Shown here: positions 1-7,415 of the stretch, piece by piece
How positions within the stretch are numbered: position 1 is the stretch's first letter
How the letters are laid out: each line of letters starts with the position of its first letter
NCBI GenBank assembly: GCA_018812945.1
Contig: JAHJCM010000146.1
Coordinates: forward strand, 1 to 33,946
Length of the DNA stretch: 33,946 bases
Reading direction: 5' to 3'
Source: Gammaproteobacteria bacterium
GTDB lineage: Bacteria > Pseudomonadota > Gammaproteobacteria > Burkholderiales > Burkholderiaceae_B
Notes under the pieces: model-generated
What the model saw: the letters and a program-made list of their open reading frames with translations, nothing else
Databases searched by the model: none
Told to the model about the DNA's origin: nothing
Made by a program: the position numbers and the translations under genes

Positions 1-539
1 GTTTTCGGGTTCAGTGCAGCCAACGCAGCTTTCATTTCATGAAAGTCCACATTGGCGACAAACCGAATATTCAATGCCGGAGCTTCACCCAAATCCAGTT
101 TGCTGAACACGTCATTCAACAGACGGGGGCCTAGGTCAGAACCACCAATGCCCAAATGCAATACGCTGTCGTAGCGTTTGCCGTCGGGAGTGGTGTAGCG
201 GCCCGAGCGCACCTGTTCAACGAAGGCTTCCATCTGGTGTTGCACTTGCCTGGTCAGTGCCAGTTCATCCCGACCATTGACCACCAGCGAAACTGGTGCA
301 GGGTAGGCCTGCTGGTTGCAGGCTGCTCTCAGGGCCCAATGACCGGCTGGCCGGTGTTCTGTGCTGTTGACCACCTCGCCGCTGAACATGCGGTGAATGA
401 ATGTGGACAAATGCTGATGTGCCTGGGATTTTTCAAAGTTCAGCACATGGCTGGCGTTGTATAGCTGTCGATCCAGATTGATATGGATTGGACCAACACT
501 GCGGGAAAGATAACCTGGGTTCAAGGCAGATGTGTTCAT
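1..539 (-). CDS. pgi: Glucose-6-phosphate isomerase, N-terminal part (cut by window edge)
   Basis: This cytoplasmic enzyme interconverts glucose-6-phosphate and fructose-6-phosphate in glycolysis and gluconeogenesis. About 179 N-terminal residues are present, beginning MNTSALNPGYLSRS; the remainder lies left of the window. The family signature LGIGGSDLGPRLL is seen near residue 140. Before it come MFSGEVVNSTEHRPAGHWALR, equivalent to the MFSGExINxTExRAVLHxALR stretch of the family, and after it FVANVDFHEMKAALAALNP. The ATG at 539 is the only reasonable start. The gene follows exbD on the same strand, but a terminator lies between them, so it is probably a separate housekeeping unit rather than part of the iron island. 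Confidence 0.93.
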   Translation of the reverse strand, partial: MNTSALNPGYLSRSVGPIHINLDRQLYNASHVLNFEKSQAHQHLSTFIHRMFSGEVVNSTEHRPAGHWALRAACNQQAYPAPVSLVVNGRDELALTRQVQHQMEAFVEQVRSGRYTTPDGKRYDSVLHLGIGGSDLGPRLLNDVFSKLDLGEAPALNIRFVANVDFHEMKAALAALNPK

Positions 540-552
540 GAATAGGCCAATA

Positions 553-590
553 AGAAAATAAAAAAGGCGCTGAAAACAAGCTTCAGCGCC
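553..590 (-). terminator. Intrinsic terminator after tonB-exbB-exbD
   Basis: A perfect 9-bp stem (GGCGCTGAA at 566-574 with TTCAGCGCC at 582-590, 7-nt loop) is followed, reading the minus strand, by the T-rich run TTTTTTATTTT. It lies about 50 bp after the exbD stop and ends just before the pgi start, so it should close the tonB-exbB-exbD transcript. Confidence 0.85.
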
Positions 591-641
591 CAGTTTCGCA
601 TGACTTCAAGAAAGTATGTTTACTCTGCCTCCAAATTTGGA

Positions 642-1055
642 TCAGGGTGTGCTTTGCGGCTCTGTCATGAAGCCAAGTTTTTCTACGCCGGCACGTTGTG
701 CAGCGGCCATCACCTGAATCACCTTCTCGTACTCCACGGCCTTGTCGCCCTGAATACGCAACTCGGGTTGTTTTTCCTGTTGCGCCACAGCTTGCAAACG
801 AAGTTCCAGGTTCTCAAAAGTCAGTGACTCGTCATTCCACATCAGGCTGCCATCGCGCTGTACCGTCAACGTGACCACATCGGGTTTTACCTCAGTGGGT
901 TGTTGGCTGGCTTGCGGCAAGTCTACTTTCACCGAATGCGTAATCACTGGCACGGTGATGATGAAAATAATCAGCAGCACCAACATGACGTCCACCAGGG
1001 GTGTCATGTTGATTTCACTCATTTCCTGCTGATCGTCGTAAGAATTGAACGACAT
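642..1055 (-). CDS. exbD: Biopolymer transport protein ExbD
   Basis: ExbD is an inner-membrane partner of ExbB and TonB. The complex uses the proton gradient to energise outer-membrane receptors. The protein is 137 residues, normal for the family. A short cytoplasmic start (SEINMTPLVDVMLVLLIIFI, residues about 13-32) leads into one membrane helix that carries the conserved Asp of the proton path, followed by a periplasmic domain ending KLGFMTEP. The ATG is 3 bp after the exbB stop and is preceded by AAGGAGG, a near-ideal ribosome binding site inside the end of exbB. It is the last gene of the tonB-exbB-exbD operon. TolR is the nearest alternative, but the tonB neighbour argues for ExbD. Confidence 0.93.
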   Translation of the reverse strand: MSFNSYDDQQEMSEINMTPLVDVMLVLLIIFIITVPVITHSVKVDLPQASQQPTEVKPDVVTLTVQRDGSLMWNDESLTFENLELRLQAVAQQEKQPELRIQGDKAVEYEKVIQVMAAAQRAGVEKLGFMTEPQSTP

Positions 1056-1058
1056 GGC

Positions 1059-1778
1059 TTACGCCTCCTTTTTCAAGGGCATGGTGCGCACTGCAGAGTC
1101 TTTCTGCATGGGTGAGCCGGTCAGGAAATAGGCATGCAACTGGCGTGCAAATCGGTTCAGCTTGCTCAGCAATCCTTTGTTGGCGCGGGTCAGTGCGTTG
1201 TAGCCCAACACGGCCGGAATGGCCACTGCCAGGCCAAATGCAGTCATGATCAAGGCCTCGCCCACCGGGCCGGCTACTTTGTCGATACTGGCCTGGCCTG
1301 AAACACCAATGCCCACCAGCGCATGGTAAATGCCCCACACCGTACCGAACAGGCCAACAAACGGGGCTGTAGAACCCACGGAAGCCAAAATGGACAGACC
1401 AGATTGCAGCTTTTCAGCAGCTTCATCCATGGCGCCGCGCAGCGCTTCGCTGAGCCAGTCGGCCAGGCTGATTTGCCCGTGCAGGTCGTCTTTGTTCGTG
1501 CTGTGATGGTTCACAGCCGCCTGGCCCTCGATCGCCATGTGGTGAAATGGGTTGCCGGTATCTTTGCCCAGCACCTGAAGACCTTCTGCGAAGCTGTGGG
1601 TGTGCCAGAACTTGTCCACAGTGCCCACATTTTTACGCAGGCGATACAGGCGAATGCTGCGGGTGATGATGACGTACCAGGACGCAATCGACATGATCAA
1701 CAGCAGCAGTGCCACGCTTTTGATGACCCAGTCACCTTGGGCCCACATGGCGGCCATACCGTAAGGGTTGTTTTCCAT
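1059..1778 (-). CDS. exbB: MotA/TolQ/ExbB proton channel protein ExbB
   Basis: ExbB forms the membrane scaffold and proton channel of the TonB-ExbB-ExbD motor. The 239-residue protein has a first helix near residues 17-38 (WVIKSVALLLLIMSIASWYV). A cytoplasmic loop carries SLADWLSEALRGAMDEA. Two further helices sit around STAPFVGLFGTVWGIYHAL and GEALIMTAFGLAVAIPAVLG, both hallmark ExbB/TolQ segments. The start ATG at 1778 lies 30 bp after the tonB stop, with a GAGG site upstream. Because it lies between tonB and exbD and close to a Fur-box promoter, ExbB is preferred over TolQ. Confidence 0.93.
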   Translation of the reverse strand: MENNPYGMAAMWAQGDWVIKSVALLLLIMSIASWYVIITRSIRLYRLRKNVGTVDKFWHTHSFAEGLQVLGKDTGNPFHHMAIEGQAAVNHHSTNKDDLHGQISLADWLSEALRGAMDEAAEKLQSGLSILASVGSTAPFVGLFGTVWGIYHALVGIGVSGQASIDKVAGPVGEALIMTAFGLAVAIPAVLGYNALTRANKGLLSKLNRFARQLHAYFLTGSPMQKDSAVRTMPLKKEA

Positions 1779-1808
1779 TTCAATAAACCTCGCTTAAATT
1801 CAATGTTC

Positions 1809-2525
1809 TCAGTTATTCAATACGAAAGAAACCGGTTGTACATACCAAAACGGAATTGGTTTGTCGCCACGCTTGGCGGGCACGTACTTCCAGGTTTTCA
1901 CAGCCTGAAGGGCTGCGTTGTCCAGCCGCGGAAAGCCGCTTGACCGGTTTAATTTGATTTCACCCACGCTGCCATCGGGAAGAATGTACACGTCCAGCAT
2001 CACCCGTCCCTGTTCGCCCAGTCTGCGCGACAAGGCAGGGTATTGGGGGGCGGGGTTGTTCAGGTGCGCGGCATCCGTACGTGGCGGCGTTACAGGTGCT
2101 GGTGCCTCGGGTGCTGGTGTGGCCTGTTGTACAGGCGGGGCGGGTGGTGTAGGTGCGGCCGGGGCGGCTTGTTGTGCCGGTTCCGGGGCCACTTCACGCA
2201 CGGGCTCAGGCTTTGGTGTTGGCTTGGGCGTCGGTTTGGCGACAGGCTTTGGCGTGGGCACGGGTTTTGGTTCCGGCTTGGGCGGAGGTGTTACAGGCTT
2301 GGGCGGTGGCGGCGCAGGTTCAGGTTCAGGCGCAACCAATACACCCACTACACTGGGTGGTGTAAAAACAGGTTCACTGACGCTGAGTTGTTGCGCGGCC
2401 CAAACCAAACCCAGCACGTGCAACAACACCACACCGGCAAACGTGAGGGCGTTGCTGATTGTTTGTGAGTTGTTGCCGATTGGCGCACTAATTGGAACGG
2501 ACATGGTGTTCAACGTGGTGTTCAT
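1809..2525 (-). CDS. tonB: Energy transducer TonB
   Basis: TonB spans the periplasm and passes energy from ExbB/ExbD to outer-membrane siderophore receptors such as the one at 12438. From the ATG at 2525 the protein is 238 residues. It has a short cytoplasmic start, one membrane helix (SNALTFAGVVLLHVLGLVWAA), then a long Pro/Lys/Glu/Ala-rich spacer with repeated KPxPKP units. The C-terminal domain is recognised by NPAPQYPALSRRLGEQG, VYILPDGSVGEIKL and the terminal VSFVLNN. The frame stays open upstream to a TTG at 2678, but that extension is not TonB-like and lies in the leader, so it is excluded. No strong ribosome binding site is seen at either ATG (2525 or 2504). Transcription probably starts about 220 nt upstream at the Fur-overlapped promoter. 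Confidence 0.92.
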   Translation of the reverse strand: MNTTLNTMSVPISAPIGNNSQTISNALTFAGVVLLHVLGLVWAAQQLSVSEPVFTPPSVVGVLVAPEPEPAPPPPKPVTPPPKPEPKPVPTPKPVAKPTPKPTPKPEPVREVAPEPAQQAAPAAPTPPAPPVQQATPAPEAPAPVTPPRTDAAHLNNPAPQYPALSRRLGEQGRVMLDVYILPDGSVGEIKLNRSSGFPRLDNAALQAVKTWKYVPAKRGDKPIPFWYVQPVSFVLNN

Positions 2526-2542
2526 TGGGTCAATTGTTTTTA

Positions 2543-2568
2543 GCTTGCTGCCACCATGGCAGTCAAGC
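2543..2568 (-). repeat. Hairpin just upstream of the tonB start
   Basis: The stretch reads, on the minus strand, GCTTG-A-CTGCCA then TGGCAG-CAAGC with one bulged base. It would fold into a tight hairpin ending 17 nt before the tonB ATG. There is no T run after it on the minus strand, so it is not an obvious terminator. It could influence ribosome access to tonB. Confidence 0.55.
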
Positions 2569-2642
2569 AAGTTTTGTGCACCTCGTATTTGTAACAGAAA
2601 AGATGCACTGGCTTGCGGCGGCTGGCTGGTGCGGGAGGGTCT

Positions 2643-2730
2643 TTCCGAGCGAGGAAGGCCTACCGGTGAGGATGCCAACTGTTGCGAAGAAGGAGATTGA
2701 TCGGTAGGCCCACGGCAATCTCACTCGGAA
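2643..2730 (-). repeat. Long inverted repeat in the tonB leader
   Basis: GGCCTACCG (2657-2665) is perfectly complementary to CGGTAGGCC (2702-2710). Outside it TTCCGAG (2643-2649) pairs with CTCGGAA (2724-2730). The two pairs nest, giving an extended hairpin in the untranslated leader of tonB. No coding sequence is expected here, and the structure lacks a T tract. A function is not known; see findings. Confidence 0.6.
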
Positions 2731-2740
2731 AAATAGAAAC

Positions 2741-2782
2741 GAGAAGTGTTCTCATTATTATTTGGCTTTTTGATTTTAGCAA
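2741..2782 (-). promoter_or_regulatory. Putative tonB promoter with overlapping Fur box
   Basis: On the minus strand TTGCTA (2782-2777) and AATAAT (2759-2754) are spaced by 17 bp, a fair sigma-70 promoter directed at tonB. The 19-bp stretch 2741-2759 (minus: AATAATGAGAACACTTCTC) matches the GATAATGATAATCATTATC Fur consensus at 13 of 19 positions and covers the -10 element. Iron-loaded Fur would block polymerase here. It may also affect bfr, which diverges from the same region. Confidence 0.6.
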
Positions 2783-2882
2783 GTACTTTTTTAAGAAGCG
2801 CACCAGAAAAGGGTTTCGGCCTCCTTGGCGCGCGTTGTACACTGTGTAGTGAGTTGATTTTTGAATGCAAGGGAGAAGAACA

Positions 2883-3359
2883 ATGAAAGGTTCTAGCAAA
2901 GTAATTGCGGCACTGAATGCGCAATTGAAGAATGAATTGACTGCGATTAACCAGTATTTCCTGCATTCGCGCATTTTCGGCAATTGGGGCCTGGATGTAC
3001 TGAAGAAAAAGGAATATGAGGAATCAATTGGTGAAATGAAGCACGCCGATTTGCTGATTGAACGCGTGCTGATGCTGGATGGCCTGCCCAATCTGCAAGA
3101 CCTGGGCAAGTTGATGATTGGCGAAAATACACGCGAGATTCTGGAAAGCGATCTGAAAATGGAAAGCGCAGCTCAAGTGACCATCAAAGATGGCATCAAG
3201 GCGTCGGAAGACGAGCGCGATTATGTTTCTCGCGACATTCTGAAAGAAATTCTGGAAGACACCGAAGAACACATCGATTGGCTGGAAACCCAGCTGAGCC
3301 TGATTGACAGGGTAGGTTTACAGAATTATGAGCAATCCATGATGGGTGTTTCAGAGTAA
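2883..3359 (+). CDS. bfr: Bacterioferritin
   Basis: Bacterioferritin is a 24-subunit heme-containing shell that oxidises Fe(II) and stores ferric mineral in the cytoplasm. The 158-residue protein matches the family length and begins MKGSSKVIAALNAQLKNELT. Met52, the usual axial heme ligand, is present. Ferroxidase ligands Glu18, Glu51, His54, Glu94 and His130 are all in place, but position 127 (Glu in the E. coli protein) is Thr in EDTEEHIDWLE. The ATG at 2883 is preceded by GGGAGAAG; an in-frame upstream codon at 2865 is less likely. It lies divergent from tonB and upstream of bfd, its probable electron-donor partner for iron release. Confidence 0.94.
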   Translation: MKGSSKVIAALNAQLKNELTAINQYFLHSRIFGNWGLDVLKKKEYEESIGEMKHADLLIERVLMLDGLPNLQDLGKLMIGENTREILESDLKMESAAQVTIKDGIKASEDERDYVSRDILKEILEDTEEHIDWLETQLSLIDRVGLQNYEQSMMGVSE

Positions 3360-3374
3360 ATTTTCTAAAGATTT

Positions 3375-3450
3375 TCAAATTGCGTTGAAAAAACACTTGA
3401 TTGTAGTAATGCGAATCATTATTATTACTTTCAAGTTCAACGCAATTTGA
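3375..3450 (+). repeat. 15-bp perfect inverted repeat flanking the bfd promoter
   Basis: TCAAATTGCGTTGAA at 3375-3389 is the exact reverse complement of TTCAACGCAATTTGA at 3436-3450. The 46 bp between them contain the bfd Fur box. The right arm ends in the TGA that begins the TGAGG ribosome binding site of bfd. There is no T tract after either arm, so this is not a standard terminator of bfr. Confidence 0.8.
3405..3423 (+). promoter_or_regulatory. Fur box in front of bfd
   Basis: AGTAATGCGAATCATTATT matches the 19-bp Fur consensus at 14 positions, including the core AATCATTAT. It is 36 bp before the bfd start, where a promoter would be expected. bfd is iron-repressed in several proteobacteria. 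Confidence 0.7.
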
Positions 3451-3458
3451 GGCCAACC

Positions 3459-3659
3459 GTGATCGTCTGCATTTGTGCCAACGTAAGCGACCGTACCATT
3501 TCTGAAGCCGTGCGAAGCGGTTGTGGTTCAGTGGACGACATCACCATGAAAACGGGCGCCTGCTCGGGCTGCGGCCAGTGTCGCATGCACTGTCAAAGTG
3601 AAATTGATGCGCACAACACGCTGATTCAAGTCAGTGAGATGAGCCAGCAAACGGTTTAA
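3459..3659 (+). CDS. bfd: Bacterioferritin-associated ferredoxin (BFD-like, [2Fe-2S])
   Basis: BFD is a small [2Fe-2S] protein that passes electrons to bacterioferritin heme so that stored iron is released. From the GTG at 3459 the protein is 66 residues, MIVCICANVSD..., as in the family. The four cluster cysteines are seen as C-x-C near residue 4 and C-x-x-C in ACSGCGQC near residue 39. The GTG is preferred over the TTG at 3447 because GAGG sits six bases before it and because family members start right before the first CxC. It follows bfr by about 100 bp and has its own Fur box, so it should be induced under iron limitation while bfr need not be. Confidence 0.9.
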   Translation: MIVCICANVSDRTISEAVRSGCGSVDDITMKTGACSGCGQCRMHCQSEIDAHNTLIQVSEMSQQTV

Positions 3660-3693
3660 TTTTCAATTCAATCGCTTGGTTTAATCTTCCACC

Positions 3694-4443
3694 TTAGCTC
3701 CCAAATTTCAAAATTCTCGCCGCTGCCCTGGCATGGCTGGGCTCACCCAAGGCTTGTTCGGGGCTTGAGTTACCTGATTCTGTAAACCGTCTTTTCGCGG
3801 CTTGCCGCGGCAACACGGTGCCTGCCTCGTGGCGAAACTGGTCGAAATAATCCAGCCAGGGTTGAACCTTTGAATTCGCTTGGGTTTGGCCGCCACATTG
3901 TTCTACGAATTCCTGATCGGTACGCCTGGCTTTGTAATCGGCCAGGCAGTCGGCCAACATGCCAACTTGTAAGTTGTGAATGGAATGCGGGTTGAACTGG
4001 TATTTTAGAAAACCCGGGGTGCTGGAACGGACAATGTCTATTTTCAGGTTGGGTGCATTCTCGCGTGTCATGTGCAACACATGGGCGAAATTTGCGTCGC
4101 GTTTCAAATTCAGTTTGTCCAGTGTTTCTGGATTGGCCAGTTCTACTCGGCGAATTGCAGTGTCATTGACAACGACATCAAGATCATGGGGAAGTGGCAG
4201 TTTGCATGTGGCGTTGGGGTGTTCAAGTGCATGAAGGTGCATGGCGGCGCTACCCACAAGGGTGTAGTTGCCGCGACCGCCTAGCAGGGTGTCGAGGGCA
4301 TGAACCAGTTTGCTCGCGTTGACGCCGGGGAGTGCGGATTCAAGGGCTGAGGCAATCTGGATAGGTAGGGTTTGGTTTGTTTGATTACGATCTGGTGAGG
4401 AATGAAGGGACTGAGTACGACCAATGGCTGATGAAGGGTTCAT
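3694..4443 (-). CDS. Nucleotidyltransferase-fold-like protein of unknown function
   Basis: I do not recognise this 249-residue protein. Residues about 56-92 (YTLVGSAAMHLHALE followed by LPLPHDLDVVVND) resemble the Gly-Ser plus Asp-x-Asp core of the nucleotidyltransferase superfamily, as in AbiEii or KNTase-like proteins. The second half is rich in Arg, Gln and Ser and has no clear motif. No signal peptide or membrane helix is seen. The start ATG at 4443 lacks a good ribosome binding site. It lies between bfd (convergent, 34 bp) and the siderophore operon (same strand, 61 bp after the decarboxylase stop), so it may be cotranscribed as a trailing gene, but no role in siderophore synthesis can be inferred. 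Confidence 0.7.
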   Translation of the reverse strand: MNPSSAIGRTQSLHSSPDRNQTNQTLPIQIASALESALPGVNASKLVHALDTLLGGRGNYTLVGSAAMHLHALEHPNATCKLPLPHDLDVVVNDTAIRRVELANPETLDKLNLKRDANFAHVLHMTRENAPNLKIDIVRSSTPGFLKYQFNPHSIHNLQVGMLADCLADYKARRTDQEFVEQCGGQTQANSKVQPWLDYFDQFRHEAGTVLPRQAAKRRFTESGNSSPEQALGEPSHARAAARILKFGS

Positions 4444-4504
4444 TTTGATGAAGTGCTTTGGGTTAATCGAAGTAGGTAGCCTTCTCAGCCCAAGAGTTCA
4501 ACTC

Positions 4505-5680
4505 TCACTCGAGATAGATAGTTTCTGGCGCAGCATGCATCAAAAAATTCTGATGTGAAATATTCCACGCATAAGCCCCCGCAAGCGTAAACACCAGATA
4601 ATCTCCAAGAGCCAATTCCTGAACAGGCAGTTGCTGGTGCAGGCGGTCTTTGGGTGTGCACAGCTGCCCCACGATATTCACCGTTGAATTGCGTACAACC
4701 CCAGCCTGTCCGTTGCGGTGCACCCACACCGGGTGGTTGTGGTTTTGTGCCGCAGGGGTCCGAAAGTGGTGTGTGCCGCCTTTTCCAATCGCAAACCACT
4801 GCCCGTGGCTTTGTTTCAGGTCGATCACTTCCATCAGGTAGTAGCCACAAAATGCGCTCACGTAGCGTCCACACTCAAACCGGATTTGCCGTGTTTGCAT
4901 GTCGTGCTGTGTGATCAATTCACCAAGCCCTTTGCAGAATTCTGGCCAGTTGAACTGTTCTTCCGCGCATTGGTAGTTCACACCAATCCCGCCGCCCACA
5001 TTAATCACTTTGCTGCGAATATGCCATTGCGATTCCCATTGCCGGGTGATCTCGAAGTATCGCGCCATCAGTTTCAGGTGATTTTCGACTGACAACTGAT
5101 GCGACATGGAATGAAAATGAAATCCTTCAAATTCAAGTTGTGGCGATTCCTGAAGCAATGCCAGCGCGGTGCCAAGGTCGCAGGGGTCGAGCCCAAAAGG
5201 CGTAGCCTGCCCCCCCATTTGAAGTTTGCTGCCTGCGATGCCTTCCAGCGTAATATTCATGCGCAACATGATTGTTTGGGTTTGACCCGTGTGGGCGCAA
5301 AGCAATGCAAGGCGCTTCAGTTCGGTCAGGCTTTCCACATGAATGCAGGCTACTTGTTGGCGTAGCGCCTGTTGCAAATCGTCGGTGGTTTTGCCCGGTC
5401 CGCCAAAAATCAGGGGTTTGCCGAAGTGCTGTTCACTCAAGTGGGCCAATTCGCCCGCAGAGGCAGCTTCAAAGCCATCCACGTGTGGTGCGAGTGTTTC
5501 AAGTAGCCGTATATCGGGGTTGGCTTTGGCTGCGTAATACAGCTCGCAATTGCGGGGCAGGTGCCGTTTCATGTGTTGTGCATGTGCTGCCAGCGCTGGC
5601 AAGTCGTACACATAGGCACACCAGGGTTGTGTGCTGGAATTGGCTTGTTTAGTAAGCAGTGTGTTCAGTGTGGTTGTCAT
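4505..5680 (-). CDS. pvsE: PLP-dependent decarboxylase for siderophore synthesis (PvsE/SbnH-like)
   Basis: This is a fold-type III (alanine-racemase-like) decarboxylase of the ornithine/diaminopimelate group. The PLP lysine is K52 in YYAAKANPDIRLL. Other family marks are GFEAASAGELAHL, FHFHSMSHQ, the phosphate-binding INVGGGIGVNY, RFECGRYVS, and the C-terminal GQLCTPKD and GAYAWNISH, which supply the active-site Cys and Tyr from the partner subunit. In vibrioferrin synthesis PvsE provides the ethanolamine part by decarboxylating a serine unit, and in staphyloferrin B SbnH acts on citryl-diaminopropionate; the substrate here is inferred from gene order only. The ATG at 5680 (391 residues) is chosen over a TTG at 5689. 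It overlaps the end of the preceding synthetase by 32 bp, implying translational coupling. Confidence 0.85.
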   Translation of the reverse strand: MTTTLNTLLTKQANSSTQPWCAYVYDLPALAAHAQHMKRHLPRNCELYYAAKANPDIRLLETLAPHVDGFEAASAGELAHLSEQHFGKPLIFGGPGKTTDDLQQALRQQVACIHVESLTELKRLALLCAHTGQTQTIMLRMNITLEGIAGSKLQMGGQATPFGLDPCDLGTALALLQESPQLEFEGFHFHSMSHQLSVENHLKLMARYFEITRQWESQWHIRSKVINVGGGIGVNYQCAEEQFNWPEFCKGLGELITQHDMQTRQIRFECGRYVSAFCGYYLMEVIDLKQSHGQWFAIGKGGTHHFRTPAAQNHNHPVWVHRNGQAGVVRNSTVNIVGQLCTPKDRLHQQLPVQELALGDYLVFTLAGAYAWNISHQNFLMHAAPETIYLE

Positions 5681-7415
5681 GTTGCGCAATCAGTGGGTGT
5701 GAAAGGAATGTGTAGTCGGAAAGGCGATCGGCCTTTTTGAACAAACGTGTTTTGAGGTTGTTTTTTGATGCCAGTGCCTGGCCTTGCAACAAACCGGAAA
5801 GCGCCTGTGGTGTACCCAGCGCATGGCTGGTTTTTTGAAGCAAGGCGGCCAGCATTGCCCAAGCCTTTTGTTCCAGCCCGGGTGTGTGTTGGCAGGCGTG
5901 AAAAATCATCTCGGCAATGTTGTTGACCAGCAAGCAGTAGCTGACCCTTTTCCAGCCTTGGTCTTCGGAATAATGCACCGAGGCAATGGCGCGTTCCGAA
6001 AGGCCCTGCAATCGGTCAGAAGGCCAGTGTTGCGGAATCAGTTTGGTGCCTTCCAGGTCGCGGATCCACACGCGCACAGGCAGGCCATTTTCCAGTGCCA
6101 GCACGGTGTTTTGCAAATGCGGTTCAAGCACCACACCGTGCTTGAACAACAGGGTCAGGGTGCCGGGCACCAGCAGTTTGAAATAGCTTTGCAGCCAGTT
6201 CAGTGTGAATTCAGTTTTTTGCAAACCATGTTGTTCGGCTTGTTCGCAAAGCAATTGCGCCAGTTGGCTTTGGCCCACCGTGTCCCATGAAGCAAGCGTG
6301 CCTGCCATGTGAATGTCGGTGTGCTGGCTTTGAAGTTGTTCCCTGAAAATGATGCCGAAACTTTCTTGCAGGCTTACTATTTCTTCGCTGCCGGCAGTTG
6401 TGCAAGCCTGTGACAAGTCTAGTGTGCAAGCCGAGGGTTCACGCAACATCCGAAAACCGGGGTGTGTATGCTCAACATGTTCAAACGTATTCGCAAGAAG
6501 TTGGGTCATGCCCACTGCACTTTCAAGTTCATACCATGCGTTTTTACGAATGCAATTGGTGAGCCGAACATGAATGGAGCATTTCAAAAACACACCCAGT
6601 TCAGGGTGGTACAAAGTGCGCACGGATGAAGTAGGCCACACCACTTTGCCCAAGGGGCCAAGGTGGCGAATCAGATTATTCTGGCTTGCTTGTTGATAAA
6701 TTCTGGAGTTCACAACAAGGTTCACTTCCCAGGGGTGACAGGGGTACAGGCCAGCGCGCCCAGTCAGGGTTTCAGACACTTTGTTGATCACAGGGTTGCC
6801 AAGTTCTTTCAGCAAAACCGGATCAATTTCAAACCAGTGCAACTGGAAGGCAGCACCCACTTCGGGTGAGCATTGCAGCAGTTGATCGGGCTCTACGCCT
6901 GATCGGCTTTTCGGGCTGGGATGAAATGGATGGCCCCACAGCAACGATTGTTCTGTGTGTTGCAGGGCGTTGATGTGGGGCACGTTTGCGTGTGCCAAAA
7001 ACCGTTGCATGTTGAGCAGGCTGTTGTGTATTTGGGCTTGCAATTCAATGTTGGGTTCGGTTTTCGTGAGCATGGTCATGTGGTTAAGCAGGGCTTCAAT
7101 GGCAGCATGGGTGCCCAGCACTTGCCAGGGTTTTCCCATGGGTTTTCCGAACAGTTTGGATCCCAGTTTGATCTGGTTCAGTGCGCCCCGGGCTTGCACC
7201 TTGAAGGCGATTTTTAGAAGTGGGTAAGCCATGCGAATTCTCACGGTTTCACCTTCCAGCAGATCGCTTTGCAAGGCTTTGGGCAGATCGCCTTGTGCGT
7301 TCCAGTCGACCAATTGTTGCGGCACTGCGAATTCACGCAAGTAGCAATTCAGAAGATGGTTCAGGCTGTGGTGTTCGGCTTGGTGTTGCTGAATTCGTTG
7401 TTCAAATGTGGGCAT
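5649..7415 (-). CDS. pvsD: NIS siderophore synthetase, IucA/IucC family (PvsD-like)
   Basis: This NRPS-independent synthetase would use ATP to adenylate a carboxylate, typically citrate or a citryl intermediate, and join it to an amine or alcohol. The 588 residues match the family length. The ATP-site motif HPFHPSPKSRSGV, then HPWEVN, KCSIHVRLTNCIRKN, and the C-terminal FhuF-like part with VLEPHLQNTVL and VWIRDLEG are all seen. The ATG at 7415 follows CAGGATC eight bases upstream. Its 5' end overlaps the exporter gene by 55 bp and its 3' end overlaps the decarboxylase. The position, after the exporter and before the decarboxylase, is that of pvsD. The exact acyl and amine substrates cannot be read from sequence. 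Confidence 0.88.
   Translation of the reverse strand: MPTFEQRIQQHQAEHHSLNHLLNCYLREFAVPQQLVDWNAQGDLPKALQSDLLEGETVRIRMAYPLLKIAFKVQARGALNQIKLGSKLFGKPMGKPWQVLGTHAAIEALLNHMTMLTKTEPNIELQAQIHNSLLNMQRFLAHANVPHINALQHTEQSLLWGHPFHPSPKSRSGVEPDQLLQCSPEVGAAFQLHWFEIDPVLLKELGNPVINKVSETLTGRAGLYPCHPWEVNLVVNSRIYQQASQNNLIRHLGPLGKVVWPTSSVRTLYHPELGVFLKCSIHVRLTNCIRKNAWYELESAVGMTQLLANTFEHVEHTHPGFRMLREPSACTLDLSQACTTAGSEEIVSLQESFGIIFREQLQSQHTDIHMAGTLASWDTVGQSQLAQLLCEQAEQHGLQKTEFTLNWLQSYFKLLVPGTLTLLFKHGVVLEPHLQNTVLALENGLPVRVWIRDLEGTKLIPQHWPSDRLQGLSERAIASVHYSEDQGWKRVSYCLLVNNIAEMIFHACQHTPGLEQKAWAMLAALLQKTSHALGTPQALSGLLQGQALASKNNLKTRLFKKADRLSDYTFLSHPLIAQHDNHTEHTAY

Noticed and set aside
2080-2340. Apparent tandem repeats in GC-rich sequence
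   Set aside because: They encode the KPxPKP-rich periplasmic spacer of TonB and are not an independent repeat element.
2526-2678. In-frame N-terminal extension of TonB to a TTG at 2678
   Set aside because: The added residues are not TonB-like, start at TTG without a ribosome site, and overlap the hairpin-containing leader.
1918-2700. Long Gly-rich open frame antisense to tonB
   Set aside because: It is the mirror of the Pro-rich TonB spacer, with low-complexity Gly/Ala/Thr composition and no ribosome site; TonB explains the region.
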